DNA of 64,000 nt, from contig CAKSSN010000012.1 in NCBI GenBank assembly GCA_934489015.1, positions 1 through 64,000 on the forward strand, given 5' to 3'. Shown here one piece after another: positions 43,744-52,559 of the stretch. Origin of the DNA: an uncultured Clostridia bacterium. GTDB taxonomy: Bacteria > Bacillota > Clostridia > UBA1381. Every line of letters begins with the position of its first letter. Within the stretch, counting starts at the first letter, position 1. The translations under genes and the position numbers were made by a program. The notes below the pieces were generated by a model that saw only the letters and a list, made by a program, of their open reading frames with translations, was not told the DNA's origin and searched no databases.

Positions 43744-43936
43744 TTGTCCACCTTCCTAACTATAACTAAGCATAAATATACATTATAATTATATCATATT
43801 TTTCGAAAAAGTAAAACAGTTTTTAGTGAATATTTTTTTAATTTTTTTAAAATTTTTTATGCAAATTAACCAAAAACGTCAATTTTCAGCTTATTTTGAG
43901 GAGTTTTGCATTGACAAAAGGCATGACAAATTATAT

Positions 43937-43976
43937 TCTTAAAGAAATCTTAAGAAATTTATAAGCCAATTCTTAA
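43937..43976 (+). promoter_or_regulatory. TCTTAA direct repeats, probable response-regulator box
   Basis: TCTTAA occurs at 43937-43942, 43948-43953 (11 bp apart, one helical turn) and 43971-43976 (23 bp further). Spacing of about 11 bp between direct half-sites is typical of OmpR/PhoB-family dimers. A TATAAT (43989-43994) lacks a good -35, which fits activator dependence. The box probably serves autoregulation of the two-component system. Confidence 0.55.
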
Positions 43977-44019
43977 TAAAGCTGTGATATAATTAAATAA
44001 AAAAATACGGAGGTGCGAA

Positions 44020-44715
44020 GTGAATATACTTGTAGTAGATGATGACCGCGAAATAGTTGACAGTATTTCAATTTTTCTTTCGGGGGAGGGCTATAATGTT
44101 TTAAAAGCATATAACGGAACGGACGCGCTTGAAATTCTTTTTGAAAGCGATGTTCAGCTTATGCTGCTCGATATTATGATGCCTGTTATGGACGGAATAA
44201 AAACGCTCATGAAGCTGCGCGAAACAAAAAATATTCCGGTTATATTAATTTCCGCAAAGTCTGAGGACGCGGATAAAATTTTGGGGCTTACGGCAGGTGC
44301 GGACGATTACATAACAAAGCCGTTTAATCCGTCGGAGCTTGTGGCGCGTGTAAAGTCGCAGCTGCGGCGCTATACGCAGCTCGGAGCTATGGAAAAGAAA
44401 GAGGGGCGGATAGTAATCGGAGGCCTTGTGTGCGATACGGAGGCAAAAACCGTTTCGCTTGACGGTGAAGAGGTGCGCCTGACTCCCATTGAGTATAAAA
44501 TTCTTGCGCTGCTTTGCGAAAACAGGGGCAGAGTTTTGTCGGCGGAGGATATTTACAGCCGCGTATGGAACGAGTCGTATGTTGTCGGAGATAACACAAT
44601 TGCCGTTCACATAAGGCATATAAGAGAAAAGATTGAAATAAATCCGGCAGAGCCGGAATATTTAAAGGTTGTGTGGGGGATAGGCTATAAAATTGCGGGA
44701 GAGGAGAAGAAGTGA
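44020..44715 (+). CDS. OmpR/PhoB-family response regulator
   Basis: 231 residues, GTG start behind GGAGGTG. The receiver domain (about 1-118) has acidic residues DDD (7-9), phospho-acceptor Asp51 in LLDIMMPVMDG, the switch Ser in LISAK and Lys in ITKPF. The C-terminal winged helix (about 130-229) includes LTPIEYKILALLCEN and VHIRHIREKIE. It overlaps the kinase start by one base (TGATG), so the pair is co-translated. The stimulus is unknown. Confidence 0.95.
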   Translation: MNILVVDDDREIVDSISIFLSGEGYNVLKAYNGTDALEILFESDVQLMLLDIMMPVMDGIKTLMKLRETKNIPVILISAKSEDADKILGLTAGADDYITKPFNPSELVARVKSQLRRYTQLGAMEKKEGRIVIGGLVCDTEAKTVSLDGEEVRLTPIEYKILALLCENRGRVLSAEDIYSRVWNESYVVGDNTIAVHIRHIREKIEINPAEPEYLKVVWGIGYKIAGEEKK

Positions 44716-46580
44716 TGAAAAAATTTTTATATTCTGATATACTAAAGCTTACTGCGGTTATTATAATTTCCGCATTGGTCGGAGCCGCTGCGTTTTCGGC
44801 AATGAGCTGCGGACTGAAATATAACATGGAATATATTTATAACAGCGAATACGACTTTAAAAGCACTATGCGCACCGTTATCGGTGAGCTTCCTTACGAT
44901 GAAACGGAGTTCGACGAGATGCAGTATAAGATTTTGATGCGCGATCTTGCTGGCTTCGGCGATATGATAAATTACTATATTGATATTCCCGAAAAAAATA
45001 TTGCTCTTTCAAATTGTGATGATTTATCGGTTTATGAAAAAAACAAATATCACTATATAACCGATACCGCTTTAAATCCGCAGGTTTATGACAATACGGT
45101 CGGCGTGGAGCGTGTGCCTGAGGAGCTTACGAGCAATGCAAAAATATATCTTGCCGTGAAAAATGAATATGTTGCAAAGTACAATCAGCAGAAAGAGGAA
45201 GCTCTTGCAGCGCTTAAAAAGCTTGTGTACACAGTTTCCGAAATGTTTCTTGCCGCATTTATTCTTTTTATATATTTGCTTGCTGTTTGCGGCAGAAAGG
45301 AAAAGGGCGGAAAGGTCAATATTATTTGGATAGATAAGATATATGCCGAAATTGATATTCTGCTGATATTTGCCCTTTTATGCGTCGGATTTGTACCGGT
45401 AGGCTTTTATCTTTCGGACGCAGAAAGTTTAAAAGGATTTTTACAGTTGATTGCCGCCTTTGAAGCCATGATAAGCGCAGCGGTGCTTACTCTGCTTCTT
45501 TCTCTTGTGCGGCAGATTAAAAACAGAAGCGTAAGGAGTATTATTTTTTCGGTCTGCAAAAAACTCATATCGCTTGCAAAGACTTTTATGCGCCAAACGG
45601 TGCAGCTGCTTTCCGATAAATCGGGGGCTTTGGCTGCGGCAGTGCTGCTTATATATACAGCTGCCATAGGACTGTGCGGTATGAAATTTATTTTCGGCGG
45701 AGTCATAATTTTTGCGTTTGCCCTGTTTATAATCGGTACACGTTCAAAAGAGCTTGAAAAAATAAAACAGGTTACAAAGGATATAAAAGACGGAATACTT
45801 ACAAGCAAGGTCCCTCCGCTCAAAAGCGAGGACTATAGGGCATTTGCTGAAAATATCAACGCAATAGGCGACGGGCTTTCAAAAGCGCTTGATGAGCAGA
45901 TGAAGTCGGAGCGGATGAAAACGGAGCTTATAACGAATGTGTCGCATGATTTAAAAACGCCGCTCACTTCAATTATAAGCTATTCAAAGCTTCTTGAGGA
46001 TATGGAGCTTATGCCGGAGGAAGCGCGCGACTATGTTAAAATTATTTCAAAAAAGAGCGACAGGCTTAAGGCTTTAACGTCGGATTTGTTTGATATATCA
46101 AAGGCGCAAAGCGGCAGTGACGAGATAAGCCCCGAAAAGCTGAGCGCGTCTGAGCTGATAGCTCAAAGCATGGGAGAGCTTGACGGAGAAATAAAAAAAT
46201 CGGAGCTTGAATTTTTGGTTAAGGCTGATGAAAATCTGTTTTTTACGGCAGACGGCAAAAAAATGTCGCGAGTTATGAGCAACCTTATATTAAATGCGGT
46301 AAAGTATTCTTTAAAGGGTACAAGGGTGTATATAAACGCGTCTGAAAAGGATAATAAAATATTGCTTGAAATAAAAAATATTTCGGCTTATCCGCTTGAT
46401 TTTGATACCGATGAGATAACGGAGCGCTTTGTAAGGGGCGATAAATCAAGAAGCGAGGAAGGAAACGGACTCGGACTTGCAATTGCAAAAACATATACGG
46501 AGCTTTGCGGCGGCAGCTTTAGGATAACAACGGACGGCGATTTGTTTAAGGCTTCTCTTTCGTTTGAACGTTTTGCCTGA
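44715..46580 (+). CDS. Membrane sensor histidine kinase
   Basis: 621 residues from ATG 44715, which overlaps the regulator's stop. One N-terminal membrane helix (about 10-32) and an extracytoplasmic domain of about 120 residues precede several further helices (about 170-350). Then follow a HAMP-like segment, a dimerisation domain with phospho-accepting His in NVSHDLKTPLTSII, and an ATPase domain with N box NLILNAVKYS and G box EEGNGLGLAIAKTY. The multi-helix middle is larger than in simple two-helix kinases, suggesting sensing within or at the membrane. Confidence 0.93.
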   Translation: MKKFLYSDILKLTAVIIISALVGAAAFSAMSCGLKYNMEYIYNSEYDFKSTMRTVIGELPYDETEFDEMQYKILMRDLAGFGDMINYYIDIPEKNIALSNCDDLSVYEKNKYHYITDTALNPQVYDNTVGVERVPEELTSNAKIYLAVKNEYVAKYNQQKEEALAALKKLVYTVSEMFLAAFILFIYLLAVCGRKEKGGKVNIIWIDKIYAEIDILLIFALLCVGFVPVGFYLSDAESLKGFLQLIAAFEAMISAAVLTLLLSLVRQIKNRSVRSIIFSVCKKLISLAKTFMRQTVQLLSDKSGALAAAVLLIYTAAIGLCGMKFIFGGVIIFAFALFIIGTRSKELEKIKQVTKDIKDGILTSKVPPLKSEDYRAFAENINAIGDGLSKALDEQMKSERMKTELITNVSHDLKTPLTSIISYSKLLEDMELMPEEARDYVKIISKKSDRLKALTSDLFDISKAQSGSDEISPEKLSASELIAQSMGELDGEIKKSELEFLVKADENLFFTADGKKMSRVMSNLILNAVKYSLKGTRVYINASEKDNKILLEIKNISAYPLDFDTDEITERFVRGDKSRSEEGNGLGLAIAKTYTELCGGSFRITTDGDLFKASLSFERFA

Positions 46581-46617
46581 CAGATAAAAATAATGTGTTT
46601 AATAAGTCCTGAAATTA

Positions 46618-46646
46618 AAAAAGGATCTTGCGCGGAGGTCCTTTTT
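46618..46646 (+). terminator. Intrinsic terminator after the histidine kinase gene
   Basis: AAAAAGGATC (46618-46627) pairs with GGTCCTTTTT (46637-46646), with one G-U pair and a 9-base loop. A and T tracts make it potentially bidirectional. Confidence 0.85.
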
Positions 46647-46765
46647 ATTTCCCGTAAAATTTATTGAATTTTGCGTAAACAAAAAAATTCAGAGCAGATA
46701 CCTTCCTTGAGGCGTCAGCAATGGCAAAATAAGCAGTAAAACGCGCCGGATACAAGTATAGGAAT

Positions 46766-46840
46766 AAGCGTGTAGGAGCAACGTGGAAATAATGTATAAG
46801 TTACATACATTTCACCACTTTTTGCTGCACCTACACGCTT
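46766..46840. other. Long imperfect 75-base hairpin
   Basis: AAGCGTGTAGG (46766-46776) pairs perfectly with CCTACACGCTT (46830-46840). Inner stems GTGGAAAT with ATTT..CCAC and TGTA with TACA extend it to a TAAGT loop. No poly-T follows on either strand. It is located 33 bases beyond the end of the GGGtGRT gene. It may be a 3'-end structure of that highly expressed mRNA or a small palindromic repeat. The remaining DNA at 46650-46765 shows no gene. Confidence 0.5.
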
Positions 46841-46873
46841 TTAAAAGTCCCTGTTTATGCCTGTTTGCGGCTA

Positions 46874-47878
46874 TTAGTTATTTTTCATAGCTTCTTCAAC
46901 CGCAACTGCGCAGGCAACTGTCATACCAACCATCGGGTTATTACCTGCACCGATAAGTCCCATCATTTCAACGTGAGCCGGAACTGATGAAGAGCCCGCG
47001 AACTGAGCGTCGGAGTGCATTCTTCCCATTGTATCCGTCATGCCGTAGGAAGCAGGACCTGCTGCCATGTTATCGGGGTGAAGTGTACGGCCTGTGCCGC
47101 CGCCGGAAGCAACCGAGAAATATTTCTTACCCTGCTCGATACATTCTTTCTTATATGTACCTGCAACCGGGTGCTGAAATCTTGTCGGGTTTGTTGAGTT
47201 ACCTGTGATTGATACGTCAACGCCCTCGTGATGCATTATTGCAACACCTTCGCGAACATCGTCTGCACCGTAGCAGCGAACCTTGCTTCTTTCACCATCG
47301 GAATACTTAATTTCTTCAACGATTGTGAGCTTGCCTGTATAGTAATCAAACTTTGTTCTTACATATGTGAAGCCGTTAATTCTCGAAATGATCTGAGCCG
47401 CGTCCTTTCCAAGACCGTTAAGGATAACTCTGAGGTCTTCCTTTCTTGCCTTGTTAGCGCTCTTTGCAAGACCTATAGCGCCCTCAGCGGCTGCAAATGA
47501 TTCGTGACCTGCGAGGAATGCGAAGCATTTTGTTTCTTCTCTGAGAAGTCTTGCACCGAGATTACCGTGACCTATGCCGACCTTTCTGTCGTCTGCAACC
47601 GAGCCCGGAATACAGAAGGACTGAAGTCCGAGACCGATTTTCTCTGCAGCGTCCGCAGCCGATGTGCAACCGTCCTTAATTGCGATTGCAACGCCTACAA
47701 TGTATGCCCAGCAAGCGTTTTCAAAGCATATCGGCTGAATACCTTTTACAATGTTATATACGTCGATACCTTTATCATCACAGATTTTTTTGGCTTCTTC
47801 AATTGAGCCTATGCCATGCTTTTTAAGCTCGGCATTAATCTGATCAATTCTTCTTTCATAACTTTCAAATAAAGCCAT
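46874..47878 (-). CDS. GGGtGRT family protein (uncharacterised)
   Basis: 334 residues, soluble, named after its glycine-rich motif SGGGTGRTLHPDNMA (about residue 263). Other conserved pieces are KIGLGLQSFCIPGSVADDRKVG, HGNLGARLL and VEMMGLIGAGNNPMVGMTVA. The family is widespread in anaerobes and nearly always paired with the NifU-like gene found directly upstream here (21-base gap). No biochemical function is established to my knowledge. The pairing suggests a role with Fe-S clusters or a redox cofactor. Confidence 0.9.
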   Translation of the reverse strand: MALFESYERRIDQINAELKKHGIGSIEEAKKICDDKGIDVYNIVKGIQPICFENACWAYIVGVAIAIKDGCTSAADAAEKIGLGLQSFCIPGSVADDRKVGIGHGNLGARLLREETKCFAFLAGHESFAAAEGAIGLAKSANKARKEDLRVILNGLGKDAAQIISRINGFTYVRTKFDYYTGKLTIVEEIKYSDGERSKVRCYGADDVREGVAIMHHEGVDVSITGNSTNPTRFQHPVAGTYKKECIEQGKKYFSVASGGGTGRTLHPDNMAAGPASYGMTDTMGRMHSDAQFAGSSSVPAHVEMMGLIGAGNNPMVGMTVACAVAVEEAMKNN

Positions 47879-47899
47879 TATATTGTCCTCCTTTTCTGA

Positions 47900-48592
47900 T
47901 TATTCATTTCTCGGATCGATGAGCTTTGCGGCTTCATCAACTCTGCCGTACTGACCGCTTGCTTTTGCAAGAGCGTCATTTGCGTCCATGCCGCCTCTGA
48001 TCATTTCCATCATCTTTCCGAGATGGACAAACTTATAGCCGATAATCTGATCCTTATCGTCAACAGCAACCTTTGTTATGTAGCCCTCTGCAAGCTCAAG
48101 GTATCTCGGACCCTTTTTAAGAGTTGCATATGTAGTACCTGTTTGGCTTCTGAGTCCCTTTCCGAGATCTTCAAGACCTGCGCCGATGGGGAGTCCGTCT
48201 TCAGAAAAGGCTGTCTGAGTTCTTCCGTAAACTATCTGGAGGAAAAGCTCTCTCATAGCTGTGTTGATAGCGTCACAAACGAGGTCTGTGTTAAGAGCCT
48301 CGAGAAGAGTTTTGCCGATGAGTATTTCGGAAGCCATAGCTGCCGAGTGAGTCATACCGGAACATCCGATTGTTTCAACGAGAGCCTCCTGGATAATGCC
48401 CTCTTTAACGTTAAGAGTAAGCTTACAAGCACCCTGCTGCGGTGCGCACCAGCCTACACCGTGTGTAAGACCGGAAATGTCTTTAATTTCCATAGCCTGT
48501 GTCCATTTTCCTTCCTGAGGAATAGGCGCCGGACCATGATATGCGCCCTTAGCAAGAGGACACATTTGTTCAACTTCGCTTGAATATTTCAT
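47900..48592 (-). CDS. NifU-like Fe-S cluster scaffold partner of GGGtGRT
   Basis: 230 residues. The middle (about 45-130) resembles the NifU/IscU scaffold: LVETIGCSGMTHSAAMASEIL and TDLVCDAINTAMREL. It carries Cys at about 10, 48, 56, 76 and 106, of which three could form a cluster site. It lacks the C-terminal Nfu domain. There is a strong SD (AAAGGAG) and promoter, and codon use looks like that of a highly expressed gene. Annotation as a cluster scaffold is by similarity; a true scaffold role is unproven. Confidence 0.82.
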   Translation of the reverse strand: MKYSSEVEQMCPLAKGAYHGPAPIPQEGKWTQAMEIKDISGLTHGVGWCAPQQGACKLTLNVKEGIIQEALVETIGCSGMTHSAAMASEILIGKTLLEALNTDLVCDAINTAMRELFLQIVYGRTQTAFSEDGLPIGAGLEDLGKGLRSQTGTTYATLKKGPRYLELAEGYITKVAVDDKDQIIGYKFVHLGKMMEMIRGGMDANDALAKASGQYGRVDEAAKLIDPRNE

Positions 48593-48680
48593 TTAGTGTT
48601 GCTCCTTTCACTTCAATAGGTGGGAAAATCGCGGGGGAAATACCCGCAATCGTCCGTTTGGTCATACGACCACTTATATT

Positions 48681-48708
48681 ATTATAACATAGTTTAAAAT
48701 TTTTTCAA
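48681..48708 (-). promoter_or_regulatory. Promoter of the NifU-like/GGGtGRT operon
   Basis: On the - strand there is a -35 TTGAAA (48703-48708), a 16-nt spacer and a perfect -10 TATAAT (48681-48686). The leader of about 80 nt has two small hairpins, GGTCGTATGACC and GCGGG...CCCGC, before the SD. The rest of the 329-bp gap (48593-48921) holds only this and the divergent SNF2 promoter. Confidence 0.75.
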
Positions 48709-48842
48709 TAAACTTTCGGCAAAATAGTCAAATAAAACAAAAAAAATTTCATTTGCCGCGTTCTGTCTTTGCATTTATACACCTAAAAACACGCAAACGC
48801 TTTGGCATATTTCACAAATATAATAAAAGAAGTAAAAATCTA

Positions 48843-48871
48843 TTGAAAATTTTTATAAATCGTGTTATAAT
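48843..48871 (+). promoter_or_regulatory. Promoter of the SNF2 helicase gene
   Basis: There is a -35 TTGAAA (48843-48848), a 17-nt spacer and a perfect -10 TATAAT (48866-48871), with a leader of about 45 nt. Confidence 0.78.
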
Positions 48872-48921
48872 AATAGGATAATTTACCTATTGTTTTTTTT
48901 GCGAAATGGAGAAGAGAAACT

Positions 48922-51900
48922 ATGCAGATTTCCGAACAGAGTATAAAGAAAATTTGTTCATCGGTTATATATAAGCGCGGAATTGAATATTACAATCTCG
49001 GCCGCGTTCACATGAAAAAGAGAAATGCGGGCGGCTTTACAGCTGTTGTTGACGGCGAAAAGCTGTATTCGGTGAGCGTTAAGCTTAAGCCGAGCGGAGA
49101 TATTGCCGACTGCATATGCACCTGCCCGTACTATGAAACTATGGGCAGCGCCTGCAAGCATATTGTTGCCGCCTGCGAGGAGCGCCGCCGCGAATTGATG
49201 GGCGAACAAAACGGATTTGACCCGAGTAATTTAATATCCGAAAGATTTATTTCAGACTTTTGCCGCATAGATAACGAAAGAGCGCTTTTGCCGATAAGAT
49301 TTGAGCTTTGCGTAAGGCATATTGGTATTGAAAGGGCGAATTATGCAGTGAGGCTTTTTGTCGGAGGGCGCATGCTTGAAGCGCCGGAAGAGCTTCTCGA
49401 ATGCTTTGCATACGGGCATCCTTTTATGATAAGCAGAAAAATAAATTATCATCCGAGCGAATACACTTTCGGAGAGCATGAAGAAAGAATACTTTCTCTG
49501 CTTGCGGAAAGCTATGAAAGCCGCGAGGCGGGCTTTGAAGATTATATAAAATGCATCGGTGAGGTGCCTATAGGCAAGGAAGCGGTAAAAAGGCTTGTGT
49601 ATATGCTATCCTCGGTTGACTACAAGGTTATTTTAAACGGCATGGATCTCGGCCGCGTTTTCATAGTTGAGGAAGACCCTGAAATTTTGATTGATATTTC
49701 CGCCGTTTTCGGAGAAATAACAATGTTCGTTGCAAATCGCGGTATTTGTATAACGCCCGACGCGAGTGTGTTTTACTATGAGGGCAGCATTTTTATTACG
49801 AGCGAAAGGTGGAGCAAAAGCTTTCTGCCGATTTACAGGGCGCTTTCTGTTGATTCGAGAACGCAGCTTACCTTTAAAGGACAAAACGCGCTTGCATTTG
49901 CAACATATGTTCTGCCTAAGTTAAAGGGCGAGCCGGGCGTTGTTATGGACGGACTTGACGAATATGTCATTTCCGAAAAGCCGCAGTTTACGATTTACAT
50001 TGATTCGGTTGAAAAAAATATACGCTGCAAAATAAAGGCGTCCTACGGCAGAGCTTCATTTTTTCTGCCGGACGATGACCGTTCGGCAGAATGTATAGTA
50101 GTTCGCGACGCGGATGAGGAAGACAAGCTGATGAGCTATTTTTCGGGCTTTGCGTATACGGGAGGATATTATGCGGCAGATGACGATGATGTTATATATG
50201 ATTTTATAACGGTGCGGCTTCCGGAGCTTAAAAGCCGATATAACGTTATAGAATCGGAGCTTTTCGGAGATATAAAAATCCGCGAAAATGTTGATATAAC
50301 GGCAAGCGTAAGCTATATGGGCAGCGTTCATCTGCTTGAAGCCGCGCCGCACACAACGCTTTCGGCAGACGAAATTGCCGGAATACTTTCGGCGGTAAGG
50401 CTTAAAAACAGATTTTACAGAACATCCGGCGGAGATTTTTACGACATATCGTCAATCGAAGATAAAATGCTTTTTTTCGAGGGCATATTCGGCGATAAAT
50501 TCGAAAAGAAGCAAATTCCCGAATATAATATGCTTTATCTTTACGCATCGGCGGGAGAAAATGTAACGTGCTCGGAGGAGCTTGCGGATTATGTTGAAAA
50601 AACAAGGCAGATTAAAGCGGAAGTCCCGCCGGAGCTTAAGGCGGATTTGAGGGGTTATCAGTCAGACGGCATGACCTGGATGAAGCAGCTTACAAGGCTC
50701 GGCTTCGGCGGCATACTTGCAGATGATATGGGTCTTGGAAAAACCGTTCAGGCGCTTGCGTTTATAAAGGGAGAGAGGAGCGATAAGCCGTCGCTTATAG
50801 TAACTCCGTCGTCGCTTACGTATAACTGGATGCATGAAATTTCAAGATTTTTGCCGGAGTCTAAGGCAATTGTAATTGACGGCTCGGCGCAGGAGAGGGA
50901 AAAGAAGCTTGAGAAAATTTCGGAGTGTGAGTTTGTAATTGTTTCATATGCGCTGCTGCGGCGCGATATTAGAATATATTCGGATATTGAGTTTGCATTC
51001 TGTATTCTTGACGAGGCGCAGGCTATAAAAAATCCGCAGACAATGAGCGCGCAGGCGGTTAAGAAGATACGCGCAAAAGGAAAATTTGCGCTTACCGGTA
51101 CGCCGATTGAAAATTCTCTCAAAGAGCTTTGGTCAATATTTGACTTTTTAATGCCGGGCTATCTTAAAAGCTATGAAAACTTCAAGAAAAGCTATGAAAC
51201 GCCGCTTTTAAAGGATGGCAATGAAAGGGTTCTCGGTGAGCTTAGGGAAAAAATACGTCCGTTTGTGCTTCGCAGAATGAAAAAGGACGTGCTTTCGGAG
51301 CTCCCGGATAAAATTGAGGACGTTGTATATGCAAAAATGACCGATGAGCAGGAGAAGCTGTATGTTTCATACAGAATGATTGCAAAAAACAAGGCGCTTG
51401 CGGCAATGTGCGAGGACGGGCGTGCAGGAATTGAGGTTTTGACTCTGCTTTTGCGGCTGAGACAGATAAGCTGTCACCCGTCACTGTTTGACTCGGCATA
51501 TCACGCGGAAAGCGGGAAGCTTCGCCTTTTATACGAAATGCTTGATACGGCTGTTTTGTCCGGGCACAGAGTGCTTGTTTTTTCGCAGTTTACATCTATG
51601 CTGAGCATAATCGCATCGGGCTTGAGAGAAAAAAAGATGAAATATTTTTATATCGACGGCTCAACCGCGCCGCAGAAACGGCTTGAATTTGCCGAAAGAT
51701 TTAACGGCGGCGAAAACGATGTGTTTTTGATTTCTCTTAAAGCCGGCGGAACGGGTCTTAATCTGACGGGCGCCGATACGGTTATACATTATGACCCGTG
51801 GTGGAACCCTGCGGTTACCGACCAGGCTTCCGACCGAGCATACAGGATAGGGCAGAGTAAAAATGTGCACGTTATACGCCTTGCCTCGGAAAACACAATT

Positions 51901-52020
51901 GAAGCGAAAATAATAGAGCTTCAGGAAAAGAAGCGTTCACTTGCGGAGGATGTTGTTAATGTAAATAATTCGACATTATCGGGGCTTTCAAATGAAGAGA
52001 TTATCTCGCTATTTGACTAA
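48922..52020 (+). CDS. SWIM zinc-finger SNF2-family DNA helicase/ATPase
   Basis: 1032 residues. The N-terminal SWIM zinc finger CICTCPYYETMGSACKHI (about 59-76) has the CxC...CxH pattern. A bacterial SNF2-associated region (about 100-560) follows. The Swi2/Snf2 motor (about 575-1032) has Walker A ADDMGLGKT, DEAQAIKNP, ALTGTPIENSL, the helicase C region SLKAGGTGLNLTGA, and QASDRAYRIGQ. Such proteins translocate on duplex DNA and remodel protein-DNA complexes, including RNA polymerase. No restriction, methylase or phage-defence partner lies nearby, so a housekeeping (transcription or repair) role is likelier than defence. Confidence 0.94.
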   Translation: MQISEQSIKKICSSVIYKRGIEYYNLGRVHMKKRNAGGFTAVVDGEKLYSVSVKLKPSGDIADCICTCPYYETMGSACKHIVAACEERRRELMGEQNGFDPSNLISERFISDFCRIDNERALLPIRFELCVRHIGIERANYAVRLFVGGRMLEAPEELLECFAYGHPFMISRKINYHPSEYTFGEHEERILSLLAESYESREAGFEDYIKCIGEVPIGKEAVKRLVYMLSSVDYKVILNGMDLGRVFIVEEDPEILIDISAVFGEITMFVANRGICITPDASVFYYEGSIFITSERWSKSFLPIYRALSVDSRTQLTFKGQNALAFATYVLPKLKGEPGVVMDGLDEYVISEKPQFTIYIDSVEKNIRCKIKASYGRASFFLPDDDRSAECIVVRDADEEDKLMSYFSGFAYTGGYYAADDDDVIYDFITVRLPELKSRYNVIESELFGDIKIRENVDITASVSYMGSVHLLEAAPHTTLSADEIAGILSAVRLKNRFYRTSGGDFYDISSIEDKMLFFEGIFGDKFEKKQIPEYNMLYLYASAGENVTCSEELADYVEKTRQIKAEVPPELKADLRGYQSDGMTWMKQLTRLGFGGILADDMGLGKTVQALAFIKGERSDKPSLIVTPSSLTYNWMHEISRFLPESKAIVIDGSAQEREKKLEKISECEFVIVSYALLRRDIRIYSDIEFAFCILDEAQAIKNPQTMSAQAVKKIRAKGKFALTGTPIENSLKELWSIFDFLMPGYLKSYENFKKSYETPLLKDGNERVLGELREKIRPFVLRRMKKDVLSELPDKIEDVVYAKMTDEQEKLYVSYRMIAKNKALAAMCEDGRAGIEVLTLLLRLRQISCHPSLFDSAYHAESGKLRLLYEMLDTAVLSGHRVLVFSQFTSMLSIIASGLREKKMKYFYIDGSTAPQKRLEFAERFNGGENDVFLISLKAGGTGLNLTGADTVIHYDPWWNPAVTDQASDRAYRIGQSKNVHVIRLASENTIEAKIIELQEKKRSLAEDVVNVNNSTLSGLSNEEIISLFD

Positions 52021-52079
52021 AAGCCGCATATGTTCGGGCGCTCTTTGGCTATAAAGATTACAAAGTTGCATAATTTTTC

Positions 52080-52108
52080 TTGACATGAGCGTTTATATGT
52101 GGTACACT
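52080..52108 (+). promoter_or_regulatory. Promoter of the MazG-like/gdpP/rplI/dnaB operon
   Basis: There is a perfect -35 TTGACA (52080-52085), a 17-nt spacer and -10 TACACT (52103-52108). A leader of about 95 nt follows, then a GGGGGAA SD before the MazG-like gene. Confidence 0.65.
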
Positions 52109-52210
52109 GTAATAGTATAGGTCTGTATGCTCTAATATACCCTAAGGCAAAATTTATAATACACTAAAGCTGATTATAATTTATTATTTTGTATCAGGGG
52201 GAATTAAACT

Positions 52211-52531
52211 ATGGAACAATCACTTAATTTAACGACAAATATCAGGGCTATTGATACGATAAAAAGCGAGGTCTTGTGCGAGGTTGCAAGGCTTTACAGT
52301 GAGCTTTCCGATTTTGAGGACTCAAATCTTTACGAAAACGTTTCAAGCTCTATTGCAACAATTATTGCAATGGATTACATTCTTGCAAGAAGAATGGGAC
52401 TTGAATTTTCGGATATTGACAAAAAGATTATTGATCTTACAGCCATAGCCGAAGAAAATCATCATGAGCTTGAGGAAGCTTTTTCGGATATGTCGGAGCT
52501 CGGAAGGTACGTTACTTCGCACCGTATGTAG
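52211..52531 (+). CDS. MazG-like family small helical protein
   Basis: 106 residues, all-helical. The pattern NIRAIDTIKSEVLCEVARLY...IATIIAMDYILARRMG resembles the MazG-like family (short relatives of nucleotide pyrophosphohydrolases) that commonly precedes gdpP in Clostridia. The full metal-binding EExxE...D set of active MazG enzymes is not evident, so catalysis is doubtful. It lies 28 bases upstream of gdpP. The family call is by pattern and context. Confidence 0.65.
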   Translation: MEQSLNLTTNIRAIDTIKSEVLCEVARLYSELSDFEDSNLYENVSSSIATIIAMDYILARRMGLEFSDIDKKIIDLTAIAEENHHELEEAFSDMSELGRYVTSHRM

Positions 52532-52559
52532 CATGATGTGCTTTTCTTCAGGAGGAGCT

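Noticed and set aside
43057..43788. 243-codon open frame antisense to yicC
   Set aside because: Overlaps the conserved YicC protein, has Cys/Phe/Tyr-rich shadow composition and no SD.
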